Positions 13,271 through 26,480 of a stretch of 64,000 nucleotides of DNA are shown here, piece after piece. The position numbers were made by a program, and so were the translations under genes. The number at the start of each line of letters is the position of its first letter. Position 1 is the first letter of the stretch. This DNA comes from Certhia americana (taxonomy: Eukaryota > Chordata > Aves > Passeriformes > Certhiidae), in contig CM031857.1 in the NCBI GenBank assembly GCA_018697195.1, positions 62,936,069 to 63,000,068 on the forward strand, read 5' to 3'. Under the pieces are notes generated by a model that saw only the letters and a list, made by a program, of their open reading frames with translations, made no database searches and was not told where the DNA came from.

Positions 13271-15390
13271 CCATACCTCCCATATATGCAGGTTATAGGA
13301 CAGCCAAGTCCCACTTGGCACAGATGTATTCCCCTTGGTCCTTGAAACACCACATGCACTGCGCCCAGGCAGAGTAACAACAGCTGAAACTATCTATTGG
13401 AGAAAAAGAATAGCTAGGGGACTTAGATCAGTCTTTTTGGTATCAGGCATTTCTCTGCAAGAAAAGGGAAAAAAGCAGGTATGACTATGTTTGGATAAGT
13501 GCTTATCACAAAATTATCCTTTTCCATGGGAATAGTTTTAGGTAATATTAGTCGTAACTAGTTTTATTGGAAGGAATACAATCAAAATTATAAAATAATT
13601 AATTCTACATCATAGGCAAACAAAAGCCTAAAATGTGTATATATTAGAGAAATGTCTTCTGTGCATTTTGGAAAAGACCAGAGGGTATGAGCTTTGCTCT
13701 GTAGAGGCAAGGTTATTTATCATTATTTCTTAGAAAAATGCACAGTTTAAAATCTCTAGAATTGAAATTAGAAACCCTCTGGAATAATGTATTTTGAGTA
13801 GCAGTCCTAATAAGAACAGTATCAAAAATAATCCAGAATCAAGCTGTACATGCTTAACTTCATAATGAGGAAGCCAAATGTTTCCCACACTCGGAAAAAA
13901 ATGATATGGTACATGCCCTGGGTTAACAGATGGAAGAAAAAGAAAGACAGATGTGTTCTAATTTCTTGGTAGGGTTTTTTTTTGGTTTTGGTTTTTTTTT
14001 TCCTTTAGTCCTTTTTTTTTTTTCTGTAAGATGATGATCAAGCATAGATGAAACTGCTCACTCAATAACACTGGCTACAGATATTCACCAGAGCAGTAAT
14101 GCCAAATATCCTTTAGGACTTTGCCCACTAGTATAATCTCAAATGATATTCAGTAACAAGGAAAATGAGTTACAGCTGGCACTTTCCTTACAAATGGCAC
14201 AACACCAACCAGGTCCAGTTTGTGCAGCCATGGCAGAGGGGACCATCTGGAATGTTACCCTGAATCTTAACAATTAAAATCAGGGGCCAGGTCAGACAAG
14301 TGGCATCTTAAAGAATTCATGATACTGAGTTTCTAAGCTAAACTGAAAATGACAGAGAAGCCAACATGTGAGGGAATATAAGTAGTCATTCTCACCCAGG
14401 GGATGGAGGGTGATCATGTGCTTAAAGTACATGAGTTAGAAGACAGATTCTGTGACACATTTCATGCCCAATAAAATGTAAGTCATTATAATCAATAGAA
14501 AGTTTCCAATTAAACTCAGAATAAGGTACCTGGGGTCTATCTTCCAGGTACTGAGAACGTCCTGATGGTGGCCAGCTGCTGTCAGCTGGCAGTGATGTGA
14601 AACACTTAACATTTGTGCTTATTGGTAAGTGGGAAAGATCATTGCCCTTTTCTTTTCAGCTAGGCATGATGTTTTTGAAAGCTAACATGATATTTGCAAA
14701 TGAATTTAAGATGCTCAGATGGCAAATGCTATCCAGAGAATAAATACTTTATTATTTCATAATTTGAAGTAGAAGAAATATGCTTATAATTTCAATTCAC
14801 TTGATTATAAAAGGCTTAACACTGAGAAGAGGATGGTTGGAAGAGGGAGAAGAAGAGTAGCACTGTGAGAAGAAATACTCAAATAACATAGGAAAGAATG
14901 TTTTTCCCTTACAAAACTTACAATCTGATTGAAGACTGGATAAAGTAAAGACAACAAGGGAGCCATGGGGAAATAACATAGGTAGCAGTAACAGCTCCAC
15001 ATGATTACTGTGGTTAGCGCTGTGTCTTGCTTGATGGATCTAAATTATTATGCTTTCCAGTTGTTTCTGGAGATATATTTTTTTTCTTAAAAAAAAAAAA
15101 AAAGAAAAGAAAAAAAGAAGAAAAAGCAGCAGATCTTCCTTTGACTCTTTTATGTTCATAAAGTATTATTTTTTTTAATCTCTTAATTTAAGTTCTATAA
15201 GTATGAATTTTACTTTAGGATATTTATTGTCCTGCTTTAAATTTTAAAATGTAACAAATAAGAATCCTATTTATTCTTCCCCATTCCTGCCCCCCCCCCC
15301 GACATTTCCTTGTAAAATCCAATAGTCAAATACCTGCAAGCAGAGAGGATATCTTTAAGAAAATAAATATAAGAAGACTCTTATCAAGTG
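13271..15390. other. Unique AT-rich DNA with T/G- and A-rich tracts
   Basis: No gene recognised. Contains T/G-rich low complexity at 13972-14024, an A-rich tract at 15089-15127 and a run of 11 C at 15290-15300. Confidence 0.55.
13972..14024 (+). repeat. T/G-rich low-complexity tract
   Basis: Two T-rich runs joined by TTTGGTTTTGG-like sequence. Confidence 0.75.
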
Positions 15391-15393
15391 ATG

Positions 15394-16706
15394 GTAAGAT
15401 CAGGATATATAAGATAGAAATAAATTTGCCCAGGAATCACGGGTGACAAAAAAAACTTCTTTATGTATAACAGAGATAAAGGAAGAGGATTGAAATGTGA
15501 GCCCTGTGCAGAAGAAAATGGGAGAGTTGGTTACCTGTGATAAGGAGAAGGATGAGGAACATAACTTTTCTGTTAACTCAGATCTTTGGAACATGATGAG
15601 GTATATCTGTGGATCCTGAGACAACTGTCAAGTGAAGGGGCTGAGCTACTCTCCATTACATTTCAGAAATCATGGGAGTCTAGTGAAGTTTGTTTCCACT
15701 TGCTAGAAAAGGGGAAACATAAGCTCAATTTTTGAAAGAGGGAAGTAACGAAGACCTGGTGAACTACAGGCTAGTCAGTCTCACCTCATTGCCTGGCAAG
15801 ATAATGGAGCAGATCTTATTAGAAATTACGCTAAGGAACATGGAAAAGAAGGAGACAATGTCAGTGGTCACGGACAACATGGCTTCACTAAGGACAAATC
15901 ATGCCTGCAAAACTTGTTGGATTTCTACAATGTGATTACAGTGTTTGTGGATAATGGAAGAGCACCTGGACTTGTGCAGAGCATTTGACTCTATCCTGCA
16001 TAAAATGCTGGTCTCTCAACTGGAGAGGCATGGATTTGACAGATGGATAAGTGGATAAGGAATCTTGCTGCACTCAAAGAATTGCAGTCAACAGCTTGAG
16101 GTCCAAGTGGATACCAGTGACAACTGGCATTCCTCAGGGGTCCCTTTGGGGCTGGTGTTGTTTAACATCTTTGTCAACAATGTGGACATGCCATAGTTCA
16201 GAAGAGAGTCTCAGAGATGATCAAAGGGTTGGAACACCTGTGAAGGTGTTCTCCTCTGAAGGCAGGCTATGAAGGCTGCTCTCATAGGCTGCTTTCCTAT
16301 GAAGGCAGGCTGACAAAGTTGGGCTGTTCAGCCTGGAGAAGAGAAGGCTTCAGGATGACCTTATGTCACTTTCCAGTACCAATAAAGGCTTACAAGAAAG
16401 CTGGAGATGGATTTTTATAAGAGCATGTAGTGACAGGACAAGGGGAAATGGCTTTAAACTGAAAAGGCTAGATTTAGTTTGTACACAAAAAATTCATTAC
16501 TGTGAGGGTGATAAGGAACTGGAACAGGTTGTCAAGAGAAGTTGTGGATGCCCCATCCCTGGAATTGTTCAAGGACATGTTGTATGGTGCTCTAAACAGC
16601 CTTGTCTAGGTGGAAGATGTCCCTGCCCAAGCAGAAGGGATTGAAACTAGTTGATCTCTAAGGTCCCTCCCAACTCAAACCATTCTACAGTTCAATGACA
16701 CTATGA
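15394..16706 (+). mobile_element. CR1 LINE with internally deleted reverse-transcriptase ORF
   Basis: This is the longest CR1 in the window, in sense orientation. From about 15420 it follows the CR1 region upstream of the reverse-transcriptase (RT) domain. The frame at 15732-15935 reads [17 protein letters not shown], an early RT-domain segment of CR1 ORF2. GIPQG (16126-16140) and a frame-shifted NIFVNNVDM (16164-16190) mark a later RT block. Immediately afterwards (about 16190-16210) the sequence jumps to the 3' region, so the part that should hold the catalytic YxDD-type motif is missing. The 3' part runs through CAGCCTGGAGAAGAG (16330-16344) and ends in CATTCTACAG...ACTATGA, the terminal repeat. 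A local duplication of GAAGGCAGGCT lies at about 16258-16311. Multiple frameshifts and stops make it dead. Confidence 0.9.
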
Positions 16707-18871
16707 TGTTCTGCATAAACACTTCTACCAAATAGTTGTGAAAATACATAAATGTAAGTTTTAATATCATTACAGGAGTTGTTGTAGATAAAATTATTAG
16801 TCCGTGAGTATCTACTCATCTCGCTTGGTTTTCCTTTATTGCTATTATAAAGCTTTGGGGTGGGGGTGGTGTATTTTGGGGTTTTTTTTAATATACACAG
16901 ATCATTAACTAAAGTGACATGATAACACACAAGAGTAATCCAAGTGAAACTACAGAACTATTCATTTCTGTGAAACTATGAGCAAATCTACACACTACAT
17001 GATATGGACATTTAGCTATCACAGTATCTAAATTGTATAAATAATGGTGTGACACTTCTTTAAAGCAGCAACTCAAAAACTGCTTTACTCAATCCTACTT
17101 TCTGTCTAAACTTAAATACAACACGCATGTGTATTATGCCAGGCTCCAGAATAAATACTTCAAACAGTACCAACAACAATTTTCACTGGTATCTAACACA
17201 AAGACCCTCTATGTTTACTTGTGATTGTTTTTTATTTCATATTGAGATGATTAATCAGAGCAAATGTCTTTATTTTCTGCTGTTTTAACTTCAAGAAATG
17301 ATCTCTTTTGGTTTATCCTATTATAAGGATCGTTACAAAAATGGGAAACAATTAACACTGGGTTTAATGCGTGAATGCCATAGAGCTGAAGTAATTGCAC
17401 TCAAGGTCTGCTAACTTTTTAATCAGGCATCTGGTTGCAAGCTGCTCACGATTGATTCTGAGGGAAGAACTAACACAATCTAGACGGCAAAAGCAGGTGT
17501 GCCAAAAAAGCAGACGTTGGTGAAACCAATGAAAGCTCTAGAGGTTAAAAGAAGCAAAAACTAGTGGAAAATTCTTCTTAAAAAACCTTTGCTTGGGATC
17601 CAGGCACAACTGAGTAAAATTAAATGAGGCAAATGAGCATAGAGAGAATTCTTTTAGCAAAATAATTAAGAAATATGAACAGCAGAACCACAAAAGCTCA
17701 GCCTAGAGAAGACTTGCCAGTCGGAATATTAGTGAGCAGAATTAATTAGACTGGGGAGTTAAAATTTTCACATGCATTGTGCTACATAAAATAAATAAGG
17801 AATAACATGAGAAGTTTCTGGAAATGTAATTAGGACACTTAGATTCTCAGTATTTTTGCCTCATTTTGGAGAAATGAGCAGATCTGGTTTTATTTGTTAA
17901 AAATATACTTCTTTTTCCTTTATCTAATAAGTCTATCCTCCATGATTAAGAGAGTCCTGAATCTAAAAGCACTTACACAGCATAGCACTGGGTGAACTTA
18001 TAAATTACATGTGTTGGAGACTATAGCTACACTCACACATATCTACAGAATTAAAATTATATCAGAGGCAAGTGCAAGAATATAATCTATATGAAAACTG
18101 CATGCTTGCATCTTTTTTCAAGTGAAGATACCCCTCTAGTCCATACACAATGCTACAACACTAAACTCCTTTCAGGATTGCCCTCAAGGAAAGAATTGTT
18201 TAGGTATATATGTTTGCACATCATGTTCAAGGTTAATGGGTTGGGGTTTTTTAATCAATATTCTTAACTGAATCATATTTGCACCTAATTTTAATGGTTT
18301 TTGCACTCTTCTATATGAAATGCATAGTTTATATAATCTTATATAAAAGTTCTTCAGAAGGATTTTGACCAAACTCCCTAAAACATTTAGATTATAAATA
18401 GAAAACTATAATGATAATAACGTTCTGGCCCTTATTAATGGAAATCAGGAAAGAGTCTCATCTCTAAGCCAGGAAGCACCACCCATTTTAGGAAAAAAAA
18501 AAACAAAAAACAAACCGAAACCAATATAGATAAGTAGTGAAATAGGTTTGGAAGCCTTATTTCACAGAAAACTCTGAAAATCTGCTACAAATATCATTTT
18601 TTAAAAGACTGTCAAAAAACAGGATTGAGCTGAAATCTAGACATTTCTAATAAATACTTCGCAAAATTCTAATCCTTCTGTCTAGTGACAATTTCCCTGT
18701 AAATTTCAGAAATAGATTTCCTATCTTTTAGGCCCACTTTGGTGAAGAAATAATTACTCTGTTATCTTCCAGGCTTTTCTTTTTCTAAGACAAAGCAGGC
18801 AATGATGACATAGAACCAGACTAACATGTTACATTAAAATAAGGGTATCTAAGCAGTATTATAAAACCTTG

Positions 18872-18957
18872 CTGTTTGTTTTTTTATTTGTTTGTTTGTT
18901 TTGTTTTGTTTTGTTTTTGTTTGGTTTTTTGTGGGGTTTTGTTTGGGTTTTTTTTCA
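18872..18957 (+). repeat. T/G-rich low-complexity tract
   Basis: TTTG, TTTTG and TTTGGG words over about 85 bases. The plus strand is almost free of A and C. Confidence 0.85.
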
Positions 18958-21004
18958 GTTGAGTGAATCCCACCAAGTACAAGATGCATTAATTAACTTA
19001 GAGCCTCACAGTATATGGACACCCACATCAAACCACGTGGATCCAGCAGCGTCACTTCAATTTCTTTTAGAGCTGGTTGAGTACAGATGTAAAAAAGCTT
19101 TAATCATTCCCTATTTGCTTAAATCAAAAGCATCATCTCTTCTCAAATTGTTTACCAACACTTGAAATCAGCAAGTTGCAGCAGCTTAGGCATCAGCAGA
19201 GCAAAATAGCAAGGACAGCTTCTAACTAAGGCAGATGACATGGGACGTATAAAAGTTTTTTCTCTCTTCCTATGCCTAAATGGCCACGGTTTTGCAAAGC
19301 AATACCCAGTTCAATGGCCACTATCTCGCCTTGTGATAAGCATGGAATAGTCACATATTAGTGAATCTGCCAAGACTCCAATGGCAGTTTTCTGTCTTTC
19401 ACTTACTTTCTAACAGATATCACTCAGTCACTCTATTGTCTGTCATCTGCAGGTGAAGGTTTTAGAGAAATGAAAAGCAGTGGTCTGGCAGAGGGCCACT
19501 CACACACTCTCACAAAGACACCCTTAATCATAAGGGACTTTCAGATCTCTCTGATCTAGAAGCAATTCAGGATATATGCCAGGAGGAAAAAGAACAAAGA
19601 CACCAGCATTTGAAAATTCCCTCAGTGCCTTAATAACACTGCTGAGATGGCTTTTGCCAGATTAAACGGACATGTTCCTTTAGACCCTAAATATTGCTCT
19701 GAAACTAATTCCCTAAGCATTGTCCAGAGTTTAACAGGGTTTGGGATACCAACAATCAAACTTTGAAGTAATTCTTCAAATTTCAGTGGAGTAAGCTGCA
19801 GAGACAGCTACAATACCCAGGTCTTTCCAGGCCAAGGAGAGAGGGGCCAGCTTGATTTTTTCACAATTGTTTTCTTTAAAGGGCTTGGACAAAGCAATTC
19901 CAACACAACAGCTTATTTCTAAAATGCTTTAAAGTAAAGGCTAGATGTGGGGTTTAGGGAACTAGCTGGTATTTTCTAATGTTATCTATACTCAGCACTG
20001 CATTCTGACTCTGAAGGAGAAAACTACGGGAGTTGCAACACATTAGTAAAGCCTGACAGGGTAAAGATCTTCCTTCACTTGCCATTTTGTTTTGAAGCCA
20101 CAAGAAACCACAGATTTCAAGCTGAAGACTCTATCTGTGCTTCTTATGAAGCATCATTGTTATACGATCCTTGAATTGATGTCAAAAACACAAACCATAA
20201 TTGTGTATAGGCAGAAAAGAATGAATCTTTTAAAAATCTTTGAAGAAAAATATTTGCAAAGTGGCTGTAAATGTAAATATTTGTAAATGCTTTAGTTTTT
20301 TATATGCCAGTACTTCCCTTCATAATTCCTCTGAGACACACTCAAATGTTAAAAGACCCCATTTGCCTATCTGTGTTCATTCAGTTGAACACTCAGCAGG
20401 ATCACTTTCTTGTGATGTTTCTAGTACTTGGGTTAATTTCATTATGCTCTGTGAGATATTCATCATAAAGAAATATCAAGATATCAAAATGCAATGTAAT
20501 ACTTAAATTCCAGTTCACTTACATGGGTGAACTAAATTAATGTCAACCTGGAAATTTGCTCTGAGTTATAAGTGATACATTCACTCTTTCCAAGCTCTTA
20601 TCAGCTTCTGCAGAATCTAAGGTCTTTTAAAAATTCTGAAAAAATGGTCTCCAAACTGTAAACTGAATGAAAGCAGTGTGGTGCTTGCTTTCTAAATCAG
20701 TAGACAGACAGCTGGAGTGCCACTGCTGTAGCCCAAAGATTTGACAGGCTACAGCAGAGTTAAAACTGACAAGAGCCTTTCGTCATATTTTCCTGCTGCT
20801 ATTCAAAACTCTCTGAGCAGCAGGAGACTGACAAGAAGGAGGTTAATTTTGCTCTGCAGCAGTTTAGACTATGAAAGTCTGAAGAAAGTAAACACTATAG
20901 AACAGCTTCATTCCTATCAATTGCTGAACATGTGATTTAGGGAAGATGAGTTAGCAAGGCAGATATGTTTTCAACCAGATTTCATAATGTCTTTAAATGT
21001 GGTG

Positions 21005-21059
21005 CTTGGGTTTCTTGGTTTGGTTTTGTTTAATTTGTTTGGGTTTGTTGGGTTTTTTT
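21005..21059 (+). repeat. T/G-rich low-complexity tract
   Basis: TTGGTTTGG and GGGTTTGTTGGG words followed by a T run. Confidence 0.8.
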
Positions 21060-24000
21060 AAACTAATAATTTATTTATTGATTTCTCTTTTAACAACTAA
21101 AATCCAGGAAAGCAAGCTTGAATGTCATTTTTAATGCATTGCATTGTTCAAGAATACAGTCATTTATGGGAAAGCAACACTTTCTCTTGTATTTTGGAGC
21201 CAGATGTAAGAGGCAAATTTAGGTCCCCAAGGGAACATGAGCTAGATCGCTGAAAAGGAAGGCATGTGCACTGACCAAAGCAGTGGAAATGAGGCTGTCT
21301 TTAAAAAAACATAGCAGAGAGAGAACTGAAACTGGTTAGAAAGAGGACTGAAGTCAGGGAAGTAGTTCAAACCTTGTAGTTAGGAAAGAAGAATGAAATG
21401 AAAGGTCTCACAAAGATAATGGGTAAGACCAAGGACAAAGTAAGGAGAGATATTGAATCTTAATTACCAGTGAGGAAAAAAAAAGGTGGTGAAAGGAAGC
21501 AAATGTTACAAAGAATAGGAAGAAAAGCTGGCCTGAGCAATGTTGGACCAGGAAATGGATAGGAAAGACAGGGATAAATCCACAAACAAAATGTCTAAGA
21601 GAAAATACTCTCTGATTCAATGGCATTCAACTCTCCTGGGAATCAGGAAAACTTCACTAGCAAATAGTATTCTACTGATCAGGAATGGATCATTTGTTCC
21701 AAATCTAGGTATTAAAAGGTATCAGTTAGAGGTATAAATAATGCTTAAAAAACTATATGATGTATCCAACTGAATAAGACTTTATCCCAACTTTCACTCT
21801 ACAAAACATATATCATACTAAGGAAGTTATTGCATTTTCTACAAATGACCAGTTAGGGTGAAAAAAATAGACCATTTTTCAAGCCAGTGGAGAGAAATAG
21901 GCATATGCCAAAGATTCCATGTTAAAGACGTCATCCTTAAGGTGGGATGAATCCCTTTCTGACAAAGCCACTTACCTTTCATTGACCAAAACCAATGTCT
22001 GCATGACCTAGTCTAAGTAAGATGAAATGTTATTGAAGCCAGGTAATTTCTGCTTTATTTTCTGTTCTGTACTTCCTGAACGATTAATTTAGGGTCTAAG
22101 ATTTGAGATCATGCATACAGTAGTGGCTTACGTGCCACTTCAAAGCCACAAAGGGTACTAACATCCGTATGCTTCTTCACTGGAGTACAGCAACAGTGTG
22201 TTAATATTTGCAAAGCATTCAGAAAAGTAGTGATAACTGTCATAGCAAATTCCATGAGAAAACTAATAGCTCTGTCTTCAAAATAGGGTATGAACACTGC
22301 AATAAATAAGATCAACAGATAGTGAACAAGGAGAAAGGCAAATATTGAGTTTAACATATTAACTTGGACTGAAGACTGTGCACTGAATAGGATTAAGATT
22401 CTCTGGATATGATTGATATATGATTAGGTAATTAAATACTTGTATTGCAATTTCTACACACAGAGGGGTTGAATAAAGTTTCCAGTAAGCAATGTTAATA
22501 ATGGCTCCTGGGTGCTAGATTTTGAAATTTCAAAATAATGATTAAATATAATTTGTTCTTAGTGGATATACCATGGAAATTTGCAAACATATATACAGAG
22601 AGGATGCCTTGCTAAGACAGTCCTGCTTGGGGGAACAACATCAAAGTAACTGAAAACAAACTCTAGGCTTTCTATGCAACTTTTTTCATTCATCTTTGCC
22701 AAGTTTTATTTTAAATCTTTTGGAACTATAGTTCAGATTTATTTCCTGTTTCTTTTATTTATATTCTCTTGATCCTAGCCTAGGAGTTCGGATTGCTTCA
22801 ATTTGTTATGAATTAAAGCAAAATGGCATTACAAACACTGTCACTTTTCTGTTTTTCAGTCTGTTTGTTAAAACTATCACCAGAAAATAGTATTTTTGAC
22901 CATACATCCATTAAAATGCATATTTGCTTGACATTTCCTCATATTTTTCAACACTCACTGTTTAGTTTCTATTTATAACTCTCATGGATTTCAGACTGAA
23001 ATACTTCCACAAAGGCAAACTTGGCTTGATTTGCATGCTAGTCTAACTGGCAAGAAACAACAGTGTTCAGAACTGACTCTCTCCTCTCTTTGGAGAAAAA
23101 ACTGCTGTGAAAAGTGAACCAATGTACACAGTCATTGAGAAATCTGGAAGTGCTGTCATTGGAAGTGACAATATGGCTTGCTTAGTGAGGATTTGCTTTG
23201 AATGCACAGCTTCAGAATTATTTACTAATTAAAAATGTTTTACCACGGAGAAACCCTTTGAGATTTGCCTCTTGTTTCCTAGGGTGCAGGAGCGTGAAAT
23301 CATGGATGAATGAGCTATAGCACCATAATTTGCTTCTGTCAGTTTAAATGAAAAGGTCTGAAATGAACTGGTGAAATTAGTTCACAACATTTTTACCCAC
23401 CAGTAAATGCAATTTACTTTTACGATAACCTGTGACTGCATACCCACCTTGCCCAAACTTCTAATCTTACAGCAGACAACAGAATTATGTGACCTATATA
23501 CTATTCCATGCCCTCTTTAGACTTGAAGACACCAATTGGCATTGAGTTGCCAACATTTATCATTGAGAATATGTTGCTTGCATCTAAGTTCAAAATTCAC
23601 TTACGCACAGAGAGAGATCCTACTCTTCAATCTGTCTCCTCACACACAAAGTAAACTGGAGCTGTTTTATTCTGATGTTTACTGTGCTGAAACAAATAGC
23701 TAGAAAGAAAGACCTTAACTATTGGGGTGGAAGAAAGAAAGGACACTTGCTATCAATAATAGATATACATGTGCCTAAAGAGGTCTAGTATGACTCTTAC
23801 TAATAGAAGAATAAAGTCACTCAGCTGTGAAATGACTCATAATTAGGAAGACCTCATTCAAAACCCACTTACAGCAAGATACTAGATAAGCAAATCAAAA
23901 TCATCACTTCAGTTCTTCAAAGACAGATAGCATGCAGTATCCATCTGTTAAGTGATACCACCTGTTCTATCAACTCATTACATCGTCTGGAGTATGAAGC

Positions 24001-25338
24001 AGGAAAGTCAATTAAGTCAATCCATGTGCAAGAGGACCTTCATGGAGGGTGAGCAATTGTTCTCTGCTACCCCTATCTCATCCCAGCAAGGAAGAAACAG
24101 GATAACTCGGAATGACTTCATCTATCCCCTGTCAGAGTCCATCTCCACCTCTTGATTAATAATATAGGAGGCACTGAAAAAATACAGTCTATATTAAAAT
24201 TGGGTTGTCCTTTATTATCAACCACTATTAACCACTCATACCCAGAAAGAAAGAAAGAAATGTTATGAAATTTTTCACTGTGTTCCTCTGAGGCAAGGTT
24301 AAAATTTATGTGCCCAAGCCCATCATCATCTCAAAATGCTCAGTTTGTCAGCACATGTTATTTGAGCTAAAGCCTAATATTAATTTGCACTTAGGACCTT
24401 GGTTTTCAATATATGCACATCAATACAAAATAACATGAAGTTGCCATGTAACCCCATTTACACATTTTAGTGTATAAAGAATCTAGACTCCATGATTCAG
24501 ATACTACTTTTATAGCTCAAAATTATTATCTCAATATTGATTTAACCCTTTACTTGCAGCAAGAAATAGTAAAATGAAAACATAATATGCTGACTTGGCA
24601 GAAAATGGCAAAGGGCTGTTAGTAAATGTAAAATCAGAAAATTCTTCAGGAATGTTCCGACATTTTTATCACAGTTTAGAGAATATGTCAGTGGGGTTTA
24701 ATTCTTATAAATGCAAGGTGGGATTGGATATAAAGGTCACACACAGCCCAAAATCTCTTCAGTGAGGATGCACTTAAGTGGCATAATGCTGATATAAGAA
24801 GTGAATCCCAACTGCATAGCTGAGAAGCGACTTTTGTATCCTGACACCTGCTAAACACAAAGAATGAAAAAAACCCCACTCCTTCTCATCATCAAAAAAG
24901 CTGACAAGGAAATCACTCTTCCAGGAACTAAGAGGCAGTGTGCTAGGGAGTGTAAGCTCTGCAAGAATGATGTATTGTATTGATGGTGTTTGATTAGGGA
25001 GGGTTATAGTTACCTTAGTTAGCTTGACATTTTAAAATTTAAATCTTTAAATCTTCTGATTTTTATTTAGTAAAGCTAAAAAGAAAAAGATGATTTAATA
25101 TGTCTTTCGATGATATTCATTCTCTTTATCTGGATAAGATTTCTCTATACATAGGCATAATATTTCCCTATCTGCACTCTAATGCACTTACATAATAACA
25201 GATGTCAACATTTACTTTAATGTGTAGGTAAAAATGAGGTTTAGTCTCCTTCAATTTTCATGTGCAATTGTATGTGGATATTTGTCTTCATTTTTTTGGA
25301 TGACAAATAGGAATTATGATGATTGAATAGGAAGGAGA

Positions 25339-25450
25339 AAAACCCTTACGAACAAACCCCAAAAAACAAAGAAATAAGACAAACAAAAAAGTAACCCCCG
25401 AAGAAACACCAAGAAAAATTTGAAACCCAAAGTCTACCAAGCCCCCCACC
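25339..25450 (-). repeat. A/C-rich low-complexity tract (reverse strand T/G-rich)
   Basis: AACAAACCCC, AACAAAAAAG and GAAACACC words. It is the same type of sequence as the T/G tracts, in the opposite orientation. Confidence 0.7.
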
Positions 25451-25731
25451 TTTCACTGTTATGTCATTCCTTTAATAGAATATTTGTAACACACCCATAT
25501 CAGGAGAACAGGTTTATACCATTCAGGCCAAGATACAATGATCCATTTCTAATATAATCAGGAATTCATTAGCATCTGCAACCAAATTTCAACTGACCTG
25601 CCGAGTCACCATGAAATCACAAACAACACAGGTCCTCACCAAAACAAAAACTGGAAAGGAGGAAGCTGGGCAACAATGTTCTAAAGATCGGGTTATGCAC
25701 AAATCATGAGTAAGATGGAAAACAACATAGT

Positions 25732-25868
25732 ACAGAACTTGCTCAGCCAGTCAGAACATGGTGCAAACAGCTTCAAGGTTGTGGGTTCAAACCTCTATGG
25801 CCAATTCACTTGAGTTGGACTCAATGATCCTTGTGGATCCCTTCCAATTCACAATATTCTATGATTCT
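25732..25868 (+). mobile_element. TguSINE1-like SINE (tRNA-Ile head, CR1-type tail)
   Basis: The head follows a tRNA-Ile gene: GCTCAGCCAGTCAGAAC (25741-25757) corresponds to the D-arm/A-box region, and GGTTGTGGGTTCAAACC (25778-25794) to the T-arm/B-box of the internal RNA polymerase III promoter. The anticodon region (about 25761-25770) is mutated. The tail, from about 25807, reads AGTTGGACTCAATGATCC...CCTTCCAATTC and ends in TATTCTATGATTCTG, the CR1-type 3' terminus recognised by the LINE machinery that mobilises the SINE. This structure is that of TguSINE1, a passerine SINE. The copy is complete but diverged and is not a functional tRNA gene. It is the strongest lineage marker in the window. 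Confidence 0.85.
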
Positions 25869-26043
25869 GCTCAAAATTCTTGTCAGCCAACCATATGTTG
25901 TTGAAATCCCATCAAAATCCCAGTTTTGCCAGTTGTGAATTTATTCCATGAAGCTGCTTTTATATTTTTAGTTTCTTTCTGAGACTAAGAGATCTGCAGT
26001 CTCTCAGCTGATATGGGTATTCTGGGTAAGTTTTGTGTTCCTG

Positions 26044-26470
26044 TGATGCCTTGAGAGGCTGCCTAGAACAGAGGCTAGGCAGTGTTAAAGGAATAGAGGA
26101 AGTATTTATTAAAAAGGACTTCAAAGGATGCACCTTGGGCAGGACAAGAGTCTGGCCAAGGCTAGACCCAAGATGGACACTGGGTCACACTTTAAAAGTT
26201 TTGGTCCATTTGCATCTTGGGGTTAATTGTCCAATTACAGCTTCAGGTTATGAAATCCCATCCTCCCAGACTGCTCTCCTCAATTCACTGTTTTTTATAA
26301 TTTTTTGGCCCTAAAGCTGTAATGGTGTCCTTGGTTCTCAGGCTGGAAAAGGATTGTTTTGTCTCACTAAACTGTGAAGAGAACTTGCTAGCACTTTATA
26401 TGAAGTTCAGAGCTACACACTAATACAGTATAAAATCTGGTATATATGAAAGCTAAAACTTAAGGCATCA
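26044..26470 (+). mobile_element. Solo LTR of a passerine endogenous retrovirus
   Basis: The element starts TGATGCC and ends GGCATCA, an exact 7-bp terminal inverted repeat with canonical TG...CA ends. It is flanked on both sides by CCTG (26040-26043 and 26471-26474), a 4-bp target-site duplication. The interior (for example TTGCATCTTGGGGTTAATTG at 26209-26228 and GGCTGGAAAAGGATTGTTTT at 26341-26360) resembles an LTR family I know from zebra finch-type genomes, probably a TguLTR5-like group, though I cannot fix the subfamily or class. No viral internal region adjoins either end, so it is a solo LTR left by recombination. The 93-codon frame over its 5' half is not a gene. Confidence 0.75.
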
Positions 26471-26480
26471 CCTGAAAGAC

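Larger units (their letters stand above)
16707..25731. other. Long unique AT-rich stretch, no gene seen
   Basis: About 9 kb without a supportable gene or transposon. A patch near 17380-17510 is less repetitive and could be a conserved element. Low-complexity tracts occur at 18496-18524, 18872-18957, 21005-21059 and 25339-25450. Open frames are below 100 codons; the 98-codon frame at 18869-19165 begins inside a T/G tract and is an artefact of it. Confidence 0.55.

Noticed and set aside
25732..25804. tRNA-Ile gene
   Set aside because: A-box and B-box are tRNA-like, but the anticodon region is mutated, the arms do not pair well and a CR1-type tail follows. It is a SINE.
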